The notes under the pieces were generated by a model. That model saw only the letters and a program-made list of their open reading frames with translations. It searched no databases and had not been told where the DNA came from. From Scatacola_A faecigallinarum (GTDB lineage Bacteria; Pseudomonadota; Alphaproteobacteria; RF32; CAG-239): a DNA stretch of 64,000 bases. The translations under genes and the position numbers were made by a program. Location: positions 33,665 through 97,664 of the forward strand of contig DVOM01000005.1 of assembly GCA_018713605.1 (NCBI GenBank). Direction: 5' to 3'. Of this stretch, positions 7,880 through 15,455 are shown in pieces; position 1 is the stretch's first letter; each line of letters opens with the position of its first letter.

Positions 7880-8470
7880 ATGGATACGTTAAATTTGATT
7901 GAGAAAATTCTTTTTGTCTTTACGGACAATATCTGGATTTTCTATCTTGCGGTATGTCTGCGTCAGCAGGTGCGCATGAAAGCCGTGTCGGTTCGGGAGA
8001 TGACTTTTCTGGCGCTGCTGGATAAGGCAACTTCGTATGTTGTGCTGGCCTTAATGTCTGTTCTGGGATTCTTTCTGGCAATGCGCTCCGGCGGCGGAGA
8101 CAGGCGGTTACTGCTGATTGCCGTCGATATGCTGTTTGTCATGGGGTTGATGTGGCTGATAAAGTTTCGGGCCATTCTTTCCTATAATTTCGTGCTCGGT
8201 AAAATTCTTGAATTTGCTGTCGTTTCCGCGGATAAAAATCATATTTTTTATCTTCTGGTTGACGAAAACGAAAGGGTTATCTGGGAGGAAACAACGTCTG
8301 ACCAACGGGTAATCGATTATCTTGAAGCTTCGCCCGGCGATCATTTTTTCGTTAAGGTAAAGCAGCTTAAGCTCGGCGATCCAAGCCCGTTTGTGATAGA
8401 GTTTCTTGATGAGGAGGCTTTTAAACGGGAACTGGAAAGGCGGCGGAACCATGAAGAGTTTCCGGATTAA
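7880..8470 (+). CDS. Three-helix membrane protein with C-terminal module, paralogue of 7348 gene
   Basis: The product is 196 residues. Hydrophobic segments lie at about 9-28, 48-68 and 76-94. The soluble part (105-196) includes HIFYLLVDENERVIWEE and PGDHFFVKVK, ending in a charged helix. The start is one base after the previous stop with no Shine-Dalgarno site, so translation is probably coupled. The terminator stem at 8456 overlaps the stop codon. The family is unknown; a membrane sensor or assembly role would be a guess. Confidence 0.7.
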   Translation: MDTLNLIEKILFVFTDNIWIFYLAVCLRQQVRMKAVSVREMTFLALLDKATSYVVLALMSVLGFFLAMRSGGGDRRLLLIAVDMLFVMGLMWLIKFRAILSYNFVLGKILEFAVVSADKNHIFYLLVDENERVIWEETTSDQRVIDYLEASPGDHFFVKVKQLKLGDPSPFVIEFLDEEAFKRELERRRNHEEFPD

Positions 8471-8485
8471 TCTGGAAACTCTTTT
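8456..8485 (+). terminator. Intrinsic terminator overlapping the 7880 gene stop
   Basis: GAGTTTCCGG pairs with CTGGAAACTC around ATTAAT, followed by TTTT. The coding end is inside the stem. Confidence 0.85.
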
Positions 8486-8501
8486 GGTTTTTAAAAAGTC
8501 C

Positions 8502-8530
8502 TTGAAATATATAAAAGAAAGTTGTATGAG
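8502..8530 (+). promoter_or_regulatory. Candidate promoter for rplY
   Basis: TTGAAA (8502-8507) and TATGAG (8525-8530) with a 17-base spacer. The predicted start is only a few bases before the leader hairpin at 8542. Confidence 0.45.
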
Positions 8531-8541
8531 TCTTCTTGTCT

Positions 8542-8576
8542 GCAGACACCCCTGGAGGTCTGCGGCGGTTTTTTTA
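8542..8576 (+). promoter_or_regulatory. rplY leader hairpin followed by U run (possible attenuator)
   Basis: GCAGAC (8542-8547) pairs with GTCTGC (8558-8563), and seven T residues follow within six bases. It lies between the candidate promoter and the rplY ribosome-binding site, so it could act as an attenuator or a very early terminator. Confidence 0.45.
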
Positions 8577-8598
8577 ATCTTATTAAGGAATTTGAAGA

Positions 8599-8889
8599 AT
8601 GACAAATATTACTTTTAATGCTGTAAAGCGTGAGAAAGCAGGTAAGGGGGCAGCTCGTGCATGTCGTCGTGAGGGCCGCATTCCTGCCGTTATCTATGGT
8701 GGCAACAAAGAGCCCGAACTCATCAGCCTGAATCCGATTGAACTGGCCAAAGCTCTAGATACGTTCGGTTTTTATGACGCTGACATTGAAGTTGTCGTTG
8801 ACGGCAAAAAACACAAAGTAATCTGTCAGGACGTACAGTTCCATCCGGTATCTGATGCGCCGCTGCATGTTGATTTTCTGAGAAAGTAA
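8599..8889 (+). CDS. rplY: 50S ribosomal protein L25, short form
   Basis: The product is 96 residues. It shows the L25 N-domain signatures KGAARACRREGRIPAVIYGG and QDVQFHPVSDAPLHVDFLRK, which bind 5S rRNA. Most alphaproteobacterial homologues are CTC-type proteins of about 200 residues with an extra C-terminal domain. This one stops right at the domain boundary, like E. coli L25, and no frameshifted remnant is visible downstream. AAGGA precedes ATG 8599. pth follows after a terminator-like hairpin, the usual rplY-pth pairing. Confidence 0.93.
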   Translation: MTNITFNAVKREKAGKGAARACRREGRIPAVIYGGNKEPELISLNPIELAKALDTFGFYDADIEVVVDGKKHKVICQDVQFHPVSDAPLHVDFLRK

Positions 8890-8903
8890 GTTTCAGAGTG
8901 TTT

Positions 8904-8955
8904 AAGGCGGTTTGCAGTGTTTGAATGTTTTTTCGTCGCTGCCGGCCGCCTTTTT
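8904..8955 (+). terminator. Hairpin with U run between rplY and pth
   Basis: AAGGCGGTTTGCAG can pair with CTGCCGGCCGCCTT across a 20-base loop and is followed by T residues. It ends 22 bases before the pth start, so termination is probably partial. Confidence 0.55.
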
Positions 8956-8977
8956 CGTATCTGGTTGGAAGATAGAA

Positions 8978-9562
8978 ATGTTTTTGATTGTCGGTTTGGG
9001 AAATCCGGGAAACGAATACGCCGAAACCCGTCATAACGTTGGGTTTATGGCTGTAGACTGTCTGGCGGAAAAATATTGTTTTTCGCCGTTTAAGGCCAAG
9101 TTCGACGGCTTGATTGCCGACGGGAGTATTGGCGGAGAGAAAGTTTTGCTGCTGAAGCCGCAGACTTATATGAACCTTTCCGGAAATTCGGTAGTCAAAG
9201 CGGCTTCATTCTATAAAATTCCGCCGCAGAATATTGTGGTGATTCATGACGATATGGATTTACTGCCGGGACAGGTAAAAGCCAAAAAAGGCGGCGGCGC
9301 CGGCGGACACAACGGTTTGAAGAGCATTGATGCGCATATGGGTTCCGACTATAACCGCATTCGTATCGGGGTCGGACATCCGCAAGGGCGCGGCGAAGAA
9401 GTCGTTAACCATGTTTTATCGCGCTTTTCCAAGCGGGAACGGGAAAATCTTGACGAAGAAATCCGTTTGATTGCGGAAAATATGCCGGTTCTTTTTGCCG
9501 GCGGCGTCTCCGCAATGGCGAATCGCCTGGGACAGCTTCTGAAAGGCCGAAAACAGGCCTAG
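8978..9562 (+). CDS. pth: Peptidyl-tRNA hydrolase
   Basis: The product is 194 residues, normal for Pth, the cytosolic esterase that recycles peptidyl-tRNA dropped from ribosomes. The family blocks are VGLGNPGNEYAETRHNVGFM (with catalytic His), LLKPQTYMNLSG, VIHDDMDLLPG (catalytic Asp) and KGGGAGGHNGLKSI. ATG 8978 follows GGAAGA and starts at the family N-terminus; the longer open frame from 8912 runs through the upstream hairpin and is rejected. It pairs with rplY, and ychF lies further downstream. Confidence 0.97.
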   Translation: MFLIVGLGNPGNEYAETRHNVGFMAVDCLAEKYCFSPFKAKFDGLIADGSIGGEKVLLLKPQTYMNLSGNSVVKAASFYKIPPQNIVVIHDDMDLLPGQVKAKKGGGAGGHNGLKSIDAHMGSDYNRIRIGVGHPQGRGEEVVNHVLSRFSKRERENLDEEIRLIAENMPVLFAGGVSAMANRLGQLLKGRKQA

Positions 9563-9614
9563 AGGCGTTTTATAAGAGCGTTGTTCTGTACAAAAAACCG
9601 TACATCTTCTTTAT

Positions 9615-9644
9615 TTGTTGATTAATATCGGTCTTTGATATAAA
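9615..9644 (+). promoter_or_regulatory. Candidate promoter for the PRTase-HAD gene
   Basis: TTGTTG (9615-9620) and TATAAA (9639-9644), spacer 18 bases. It sits in the 115-base gap after pth. Confidence 0.4.
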
Positions 9645-9677
9645 AAAGTTCTGTCGTTTGTCAGTTTTGGAGTACTT

Positions 9678-10646
9678 ATGAATTACAGAACCTATGCCGA
9701 TATGGCTTTGCATATCAAACAAATTCTTCCGAAAATTTCCGATGTGGATCTGATTGTGGGAATTCCTCGTTCCGGTATGGTTCCAGCCTATATGATTGGT
9801 GCCTTTCTGAACCGTTATGTCTGTTCTCTGGACGAGTTTGTTTCCGGCATTGCCTATTCAAAGGGGATTCGTTCGGTCAGGGAAAGAACGGTAAAAAAGG
9901 TTCTGGTGGTTGACGACAGTGTAAACGATGGGCTGGCTATGCGCCGGGCCAAAGAGCGTCTGCAAGGCAAAGAAAAGGAATTTGAACTGGTTTATATGGC
10001 TGTTTATGCCGTTGAAAAGGCGACCGGCCTGGTTGACGTCTATGCTGACATCTGCCCGCAACCCAGGTTCTTTCAGTGGAATTATATGTATCATCCGGGT
10101 TTGTTGCCGCAAGCGTGTTTGGACATTGACGGTGTTTTATGTGTTGACCCGACGGCGGAAGAAAACGATGACGGAGAGAAATACCGTCAGTTTATTTTGA
10201 ATGCGCGGCCATTGTTTGTGCCGAATGACAAGGTAAAGGCGCTGGTTACTTCCCGTTTGGAAAAGTATCGTCCCGAGACCGAAAGATGGCTGGCCGAAAA
10301 CGGTGTGAAATATGAAAAGCTTTATATGCTTGATTTACCTTCCAGGGAGGAACGAATCCGCCGCGGCGCTCATGCTTCATTCAAAGCCGGAATTTATAAA
10401 AAACTGAAAGACGCTCATTTGTTTATTGAGAGCAACCCGCAACAGGCAGCGGAAATACGCCGGTTGAGCGGGAAGCCGGTAATATGTACCGAAACGGATG
10501 GATATTCGGAGCATTCCGGTATGGAAAACATTCCGATGCGAACCGTCCGATCCTGTTCGAAAACGAAAAAGATGCTGGTCAGATTTCTGTGTGTGTTTAT
10601 CCCTGTCAAGTCGTGGCGGCGCAAGCTGAGAAATTTATATAAATAA
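9678..10646 (+). CDS. Phosphoribosyltransferase domain fused to HAD-like domain
   Basis: The product is 322 residues. Residues 1-120 form a type I phosphoribosyltransferase fold with IVGIPRSGMVPAYM and the PRPP-binding motif KVLVVDDSVNDGLA. From about residue 150 a HAD-like segment begins with the nucleophile motif CLDIDGVLC and has LVTSRLEKYRPET and HLFIESNPQQAAEI as later motifs. Such fusions are met near surface-polysaccharide genes, and a family 2 glycosyltransferase follows here. Substrate unknown; a role in nucleotide-sugar or glycan phosphate metabolism is inference. Confidence 0.75.
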   Translation: MNYRTYADMALHIKQILPKISDVDLIVGIPRSGMVPAYMIGAFLNRYVCSLDEFVSGIAYSKGIRSVRERTVKKVLVVDDSVNDGLAMRRAKERLQGKEKEFELVYMAVYAVEKATGLVDVYADICPQPRFFQWNYMYHPGLLPQACLDIDGVLCVDPTAEENDDGEKYRQFILNARPLFVPNDKVKALVTSRLEKYRPETERWLAENGVKYEKLYMLDLPSREERIRRGAHASFKAGIYKKLKDAHLFIESNPQQAAEIRRLSGKPVICTETDGYSEHSGMENIPMRTVRSCSKTKKMLVRFLCVFIPVKSWRRKLRNLYK

Positions 10647-10721
10647 TTTTTATAAGAAGCTTTTGCTTGTAATAATTGTCGAATCGGTTATTCTGGAGCA
10701 TATTTGCAAAGGAGTTTCGAT

Positions 10722-11699
10722 ATGCCACTGATTACGGTTATTCTGCCGGTTTACAATATTAAGGGCGAGTATCTGACCAAGGCGGTCGGGAGTGTTTTGG
10801 CACAAAGTTTTGATGATTTCGAGCTGCTGATTGTTGATGACGGTTCGCGTCGGGAGACGGCGGCGGTTTGCGATGAGCTGGCGGCTGAGGACAAAAGGAT
10901 TACGGTTTTTCATAATGTTAATCAAGGGCCGGGAAAGTCGCGCAATTTTGGTTTGAGCAAGGCGCAGGGTGCGTTTGTGATTTTTATGGATCATGACGAC
11001 TGGGTCGAAAAGGACTGGCTGAAGAAACTTTACGAATCAATTGTGCGTAATGATGCCGACGCCGCTTTTTGTTATGCCGACGAATATGTTGAGGAAGAAG
11101 GCGCGTTTCATGAGCTGGCGGCACCGCATTTCGGCACTGAAGCCATCGATCTGGACGACGCTTTTCGCGACAAGATGGCGAATGTGTTTTTTGCGCCCTG
11201 GGCCAAACTGGTAAAAATGGAAATCATAAAAAGGCATAATCTGGCATTTGCCGAAGACGGCAACCGTTTCGACGATGTTCTGTTCCATATTTTTCTGAAC
11301 GAATATGCCGCCAGATTTTCGTTTGTGGACGAGGTGCTGTATCATCACCGCCTGTTTGCCAATTCGATTACCGGTTCAAGCAGCCAGAATACGGATATGT
11401 ATTTTGACGTTTTCAAAACCATTGAAAGTGCGGCGGCCAAATGTGCGGCCGACGGTATCAGCGTTAAGAGAATCATTGACCGCAACATGAATTTTTTCTG
11501 CAGTGCGAATGACATTATCAAATCGCGCAAAGAATTTATCGGGAAGATGCGGTCTTACATTAAAAAATTCGGTCTGAAAGACGTGTTGCGCAAGCAAAGG
11601 AATCGAAAAATCAGACACTGGCTGTTTACCGCCGACAAAAAAAACGGAGTTTTGCGCGTTTTGGGAATTTATCTGATGAACGGGCGGAAAAAGTCCTGA
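10722..11699 (+). CDS. Family 2 glycosyltransferase
   Basis: The product is 325 residues. The GT-A core is clear: MPLITVILPVYNIKGEYL, FELLIVDDGSRRETAA and the metal-site region FIMDHDDWVEKDWL. A sugar-nucleotide-dependent transfer to a lipid or polysaccharide acceptor is expected, on the cytoplasmic face since no membrane segment is present. ATG 10722 is chosen because AAGGAG lies seven bases upstream; the TTG at 10704 precedes that site. The upstream PRTase-HAD gene is close and may share regulation. Donor and acceptor cannot be told. Confidence 0.88.
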   Translation: MPLITVILPVYNIKGEYLTKAVGSVLAQSFDDFELLIVDDGSRRETAAVCDELAAEDKRITVFHNVNQGPGKSRNFGLSKAQGAFVIFMDHDDWVEKDWLKKLYESIVRNDADAAFCYADEYVEEEGAFHELAAPHFGTEAIDLDDAFRDKMANVFFAPWAKLVKMEIIKRHNLAFAEDGNRFDDVLFHIFLNEYAARFSFVDEVLYHHRLFANSITGSSSQNTDMYFDVFKTIESAAAKCAADGISVKRIIDRNMNFFCSANDIIKSRKEFIGKMRSYIKKFGLKDVLRKQRNRKIRHWLFTADKKNGVLRVLGIYLMNGRKKS

Positions 11700-11707
11700 A
11701 TCTCTCC

Positions 11708-11736
11708 TTGAAAAGAAAAAAGCTTTCCGTTATAAG
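11708..11736 (+). promoter_or_regulatory. Candidate promoter for ychF
   Basis: TTGAAA (11708-11713) and TATAAG (11731-11736) with a 17-base spacer, in the short gap before ychF. Confidence 0.55.
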
Positions 11737-11769
11737 AAGAATAAATTTTTGCATTTGAGGAGTTTTGCC

Positions 11770-12882
11770 ATGGGATTTAATTGCGGTATTGTCGGTTTGC
11801 CGAATGTCGGAAAGTCGACGCTGTTTAACGCCCTGACCCAGACGATTGCTGCACAGGCCGCCAATTTTCCGTTTTGCACGATTGAGCCGAACACCGGCCG
11901 CGTGGCGGTTCCGGACGCGCGTCTGGACAAGCTGGCCGAGATGGTTAAGCCGAAAACGGTTACGCCTACGCAGCTGGAATTTGTCGACATTGCCGGACTG
12001 GTTAAAGGCGCGTCCAAGGGTGAGGGACTGGGCAACCAGTTTCTGGCCAATATTCGCGAAGTTGACGCAATTATCCATGTGTTGCGCTGTTTTGAAGACG
12101 ACAACATTACCCATGTCGAGGGAACGGTAGACCCGATACGCGATGCGGAAATCGTTGAAACCGAGCTGATGATTGCCGATTTGGATTCTCTTGAAAAGCG
12201 TTTTGAACAGCTGGCGAAAAAAGCCAAAACCGGCGGTGACAAAGACGCTAAAATCAAGGTTGAGGTTATGGAACCGATTATTAAGGCGCTGCGCGAAGGC
12301 AAGCCGGCACGGTCGGCCGCACCGTCCAAAGACAATAAGGACGCTTACAAAGAGTATAAGATGCTGCAGCTGCTGACTTCCAAGCCGGTGCTGTATGTCT
12401 GCAACGTTGACGAGGATTCCGCGGCGACCGGCAACGCGTTTTCGCAAAAGGTTTTTGCCAAGGCGGAAGCCGAAGGTGCCAAAGCGGTTATTATTTCGGC
12501 GGCAATCGAATCGGAGGTTGCACAGTTGGACAGCGAAGCGGAAAAGAAAGAGTTTCTGTCAGCCCTGGGGTTGGAAGAAACCGGATTGTCGAAAATTATT
12601 CGTGCCGGGTATGAGCTGCTTGGCCTGCAGACCTATTTTACCTGCGGCCCAAAGGAAGTTCGGGCCTGGACTTTTCTGAAAGGTTCCAAGGCGCCGCAAT
12701 GCGCAGGCATTATTCATTCCGATTTTGAACGGGGTTTTATTCGCGCGGAGACCATTTCCTACGATGATTTTGTCATGCTCGGCGGCGAGCAGGCCTGCAA
12801 GGAGGCCGGCAAGATGCGTTCCGAGGGCAAGGAATATGTCGTACAGGACGGCGATGTTATGCTGTTTCTTTTCAACGTATAG
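11770..12882 (+). CDS. ychF: Ribosome-associated OBG-family ATPase YchF
   Basis: The product is 370 residues, typical of YchF/Ola1, a P-loop protein that prefers ATP and binds ribosomes. Motifs are GIVGLPNVGKSTLFNALT (P-loop), FVDIAGLVKGASKGEGLGN (G3) and a C-terminal TGS domain with FTCGPKEVRAWTF and QDGDVMLFLFNV. ATG 11770 follows GAGG and starts MGFNCGIVG as expected; the open frame extends seven codons further upstream. It is probably monocistronic with its own promoter. Confidence 0.96.
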   Translation: MGFNCGIVGLPNVGKSTLFNALTQTIAAQAANFPFCTIEPNTGRVAVPDARLDKLAEMVKPKTVTPTQLEFVDIAGLVKGASKGEGLGNQFLANIREVDAIIHVLRCFEDDNITHVEGTVDPIRDAEIVETELMIADLDSLEKRFEQLAKKAKTGGDKDAKIKVEVMEPIIKALREGKPARSAAPSKDNKDAYKEYKMLQLLTSKPVLYVCNVDEDSAATGNAFSQKVFAKAEAEGAKAVIISAAIESEVAQLDSEAEKKEFLSALGLEETGLSKIIRAGYELLGLQTYFTCGPKEVRAWTFLKGSKAPQCAGIIHSDFERGFIRAETISYDDFVMLGGEQACKEAGKMRSEGKEYVVQDGDVMLFLFNV

Positions 12883-12907
12883 CGGCTGTCCTTTTTTGAC
12901 AAAAAAG

Positions 12908-12936
12908 TTGACACAATGTGGGCTTTGTGATATTTT
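12908..12936 (+). promoter_or_regulatory. Sigma70 promoter for the 12987 gene
   Basis: TTGACA (12908-12913) and TATTTT (12931-12936), spacer 17. Confidence 0.65.
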
Positions 12937-12986
12937 TCAAGTCTGGAAATAAGAGATTTTAAATAGATTGTGTCACTAATAAATTT

Positions 12987-13499
12987 ATGATTATGTGTGA
13001 AAGAATTGAAAGACTCGTTGTCAATGAGTTTGAAAAACTGACCGGTGTCAACGCTTCGGAAAATCAGGTTATGAAATTTGAAGTGTTTCCGCAAAAGCGA
13101 GAGGCTCTTAAGCAGCTGCTGCGTTCGGTCTTGCCGGACTTGCGGATTTACAGTTCAGTCGGTTTGGTTACGGTTGCCGATTTTGCAAATTATATCGAAA
13201 AGGCCGAGGAAAAAAAGAAGACTTTTTTTGACAGAGGCTTGCAAATAATCCGCGAAGCGACCGGAAATGAAAATTTGTCCTTAGACGATGACCTGTATCC
13301 GGAGCTCAGGCCGTCAGGAGAAGGAAACGCGTATCTTTCGGCTCAGAGCCGTTATTTTATTGCGGCGAACAGAGTTTACAACGCTTTGTCGGCCGGGCTT
13401 AAAGGACATTTTGCCTATTATCCTCCGGTTTCGCAATTGGAAAAGTGCCGGACACTGAGGGAGATGATAGACCTTTATTACCGCCGGGGTCGTTTTTGA
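12987..13499 (+). CDS. Hypothetical protein, possibly degenerate acyl-carrier-protein-like
   Basis: The product is 170 residues, soluble. The first 75 residues have a helix pattern like an acyl carrier protein: ERIERLVVNEFEKLTGVN, then ALKQLLRSVLPDLRIYSSV, then GLVTVADFANYIEKA, which matches the last ACP helix (TVxDxxxYI). The second half can be read as a similar unit (LQIIREATG; SLDDDL; TLREMIDLYYRR). The DSL phosphopantetheine motif is absent, so it cannot be a normal carrier. The similarity is weak. The leader is A/T rich with no Shine-Dalgarno sequence. Confidence 0.6.
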   Translation: MIMCERIERLVVNEFEKLTGVNASENQVMKFEVFPQKREALKQLLRSVLPDLRIYSSVGLVTVADFANYIEKAEEKKKTFFDRGLQIIREATGNENLSLDDDLYPELRPSGEGNAYLSAQSRYFIAANRVYNALSAGLKGHFAYYPPVSQLEKCRTLREMIDLYYRRGRF

Positions 13500-13618
13500 A
13501 TGAGAAGCCGTTATTTGGAAAGGGGTGTCTTTCAAAGATGCCCTTTCGGCATTTTAAAGGCTTGCATCATCAGCGGTTTCGGAGTATCAGAGAGCAGGAC
13601 GACAGAGGAGGAATTTAG

Positions 13619-14095
13619 ATGCGTTTGGCTTTGTTTCAGCCCGATATTCCGCAAAACACCGGCACGTTGCTGCGTTTGGGTGCCTGTTTGGATGTGCCGC
13701 TGGACATTATCGAACCCTGCGGTTTCATTTTTAACGAGAAGGCGATGCGCCGCGCCGGAATGGATTATTTGGAAATGGTGTCCTGCCGCAGGCATGATTC
13801 CTGGGCAGACTTTTTGCAGTATCGGGAAGAACATCCGGAGGAATATGGGCGAATCGTTTTGTTGACGACTCATGCCAGCCGGCCTTATACCGAATTTGAA
13901 TTTCGGAAAAACGATATTATCCTGATGGGACGGGAATCGGCGGGCGTGCCCGAAGAAGTGCATCAGAAAGCCGATGCGCGGCTGCTGATTCCGATGAACC
14001 GGAACGCGCGTTCGATTAATGTTGCGTTGTCGGCGGTAATGGTTGTCGGAGAGTGTCTGCGGCAAACGGGAACATTTCCGGTTCAGGAGGATTAG
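13619..14095 (+). CDS. trmL: tRNA (cytidine/uridine-2'-O-)-methyltransferase TrmL
   Basis: The product is 158 residues, the normal length for this SPOUT methyltransferase, which 2'-O-methylates the wobble base of some tRNA-Leu using SAM. Motifs are LFQPDIPQNTGTLLRLGACL, IEPCGF, the knot region DIILMGRESAGVPEEVHQ and IPMNRNARSINVALSAVMV. A GGAGG ribosome-binding site stands before ATG 13619. It is followed by carD after 190 bases. Confidence 0.95.
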   Translation: MRLALFQPDIPQNTGTLLRLGACLDVPLDIIEPCGFIFNEKAMRRAGMDYLEMVSCRRHDSWADFLQYREEHPEEYGRIVLLTTHASRPYTEFEFRKNDIILMGRESAGVPEEVHQKADARLLIPMNRNARSINVALSAVMVVGECLRQTGTFPVQED

Positions 14096-14171
14096 CCTGC
14101 CGGATTTGTCGGAACCCGGCGGAAAGCCAAGTTGCCGATTTTTCATTTGTTTTTCATAATGTTACAGATTT

Positions 14172-14187
14172 TTGACAAAAATGTCAT
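14172..14187. promoter_or_regulatory. Short palindrome upstream of carD
   Basis: TGACA (14173-14177) and TGTCA (14182-14186) form a perfect inverted repeat around AAAA, about 100 bases before carD. It could be an operator half-site pair, or the inverted repeat may be accidental. Confidence 0.3.
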
Positions 14188-14288
14188 TTTTGGACTGGAT
14201 TTGGGTCGAAAAATGTGATATGTTAATGGCGTCTTGGGGCTCCGAGGGGCCGTCTTACTGATCATTAAAAATGAATAGGAACAGATTT

Positions 14289-14795
14289 ATGAATAAGAAG
14301 AGTTCTTCCGCTTTTGCGTTTAATTCCGGTGATTTTGTGGTTTATCCGGCTCACGGCGTCGGTAAAATAGCTGATATTGCCAAGCAGAAAATAGCCGGTT
14401 CGGAACTGGAGCTGATAGTGGTCAATTTTGACAAGGATAAAATGACGCTGAGGATTCCGATGGCCAAAGCCGAGAATATCGGTTTGCGCAAAATTTCCGG
14501 CGCGGATACGATGAACGACGCGCTCAGCGTTCTGAAAGGCAAGGCCAAGGTAAAGAAAATTATGTGGTCGCGCCGCGCTCAGGAATATGAGAACAAAATC
14601 AATTCCGGCAATCCGGTTGCGATTGCCGAAGTTGTCCGCGATTTGTACCGCAGCGAGAATTTGGCCGAACAGTCTTACAGCGAGCGGCAGATTTATGAAC
14701 AGGCGCTGGACCGGCTGGCAAACGAGGTTGCAGTCTGCGAAAATATTTCTTCAGCCGATGCAACCAAAAAGCTGCTTGACATTCTGGCCAAGTAG
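14289..14795 (+). CDS. CarD/CdnL-family transcriptional regulator
   Basis: The product is 168 residues. CarD/CdnL proteins bind the RNA polymerase beta subunit and stabilise open complexes at rRNA and other promoters. The N-terminal RNAP-interacting domain begins FNSGDFVVYPAHGVGKIADI and contains FDKDKMTLRIPMAKAENIGLR; the helical C-domain holds IMWSRRAQEYENKI and LAEQSYSERQIYEQALDRL. ATG 14289 is chosen over 14271 because AGGAA lies seven bases upstream. A strong terminator follows. Confidence 0.93.
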   Translation: MNKKSSSAFAFNSGDFVVYPAHGVGKIADIAKQKIAGSELELIVVNFDKDKMTLRIPMAKAENIGLRKISGADTMNDALSVLKGKAKVKKIMWSRRAQEYENKINSGNPVAIAEVVRDLYRSENLAEQSYSERQIYEQALDRLANEVAVCENISSADATKKLLDILAK

Positions 14796-14816
14796 GCTTT
14801 GCGGCATTTGGCATTA

Positions 14817-14849
14817 AAAGGCTTTCGCCACAGCGAAGGTCTTTTTTTT
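14817..14849 (+). terminator. Intrinsic terminator after carD
   Basis: GCTTTCGC pairs with GCGAAGGT around CACA and is followed by eight T residues. Confidence 0.85.
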
Positions 14850-15044
14850 GCGACTCCGCGGCTTTGCAAATAAGACTCCGCAAAAGGCCGGTTTCCTGTG
14901 CAGAAAATGTCCGGCAAGCGGAAAATGCGGTTTGCATTTTGTTGTGTATAAGCTTGTGAACAAGAAAAAAGCGGCGTTGCGAATCAGCTGCAGGTTCTTT
15001 AAAAGTTAACTGTAAGTTAATTTTCAGAGGCAAGGGGCAAAGCC

Positions 15045-15455
15045 ATGTTTGAAGAACCGGAATATGTTACTTCGCAGACCGACGACATTGTGATTTCGGC
15101 TTGTCCGACGCTGGTTGAGGAAAATCGTCGCGCGCAGGAGTTCCTGTGGGGATATTATCTGCGGATTGAGAACAATTCGGCAAAAAAAATTCAGCTGCTG
15201 GGCAAAAACTGGAATATTACCGACAGTTTCGGCAACCGTTTTTGCGATGATTCCGCCGGATTTAAAGGCGAGCTTCCCGAACTGGAACCCGGCGAATGTT
15301 TTGAGTTCAGTTCAATGATGCCTTTGAATGCCGCCGACGCCGTTTTTTACGGCAGCTGCAAAATTCAGGAAGCCGGACAGAAAACAGTCAAGGAAATTAA
15401 GATTCCGACTTTTTCGCTTTCAGCCGGGGCAAAAGCCGCGGCAACGCTGAACTAG
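15045..15455 (+). CDS. apaG: ApaG-family protein
   Basis: The product is 136 residues forming a single fibronectin-III-like beta domain. The family pattern is clear: WGYYLRIENNSAKKIQLLGK, NWNITDSFGN, then GxxGExPELEPGExFEF, YGSC and a closing IPTFSL. ApaG binds divalent cations in vitro; its cellular role is not settled. The usual sequence around the glycine-rich turn is somewhat divergent. The stop codon shares the CTAG bases with that of the convergent lipoprotein gene, with no terminator between them. Confidence 0.85.
   Translation: MFEEPEYVTSQTDDIVISACPTLVEENRRAQEFLWGYYLRIENNSAKKIQLLGKNWNITDSFGNRFCDDSAGFKGELPELEPGECFEFSSMMPLNAADAVFYGSCKIQEAGQKTVKEIKIPTFSLSAGAKAAATLN

Noticed and set aside
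8406..8618. 70-codon frame spanning the 7880 gene end and rplY start
   Set aside because: It runs through a terminator, a promoter and a leader hairpin.
13515..13552. Hairpin after the 12987 gene as terminator
   Set aside because: The stem is imperfect and lacks a T run, so it is not listed as a terminator.
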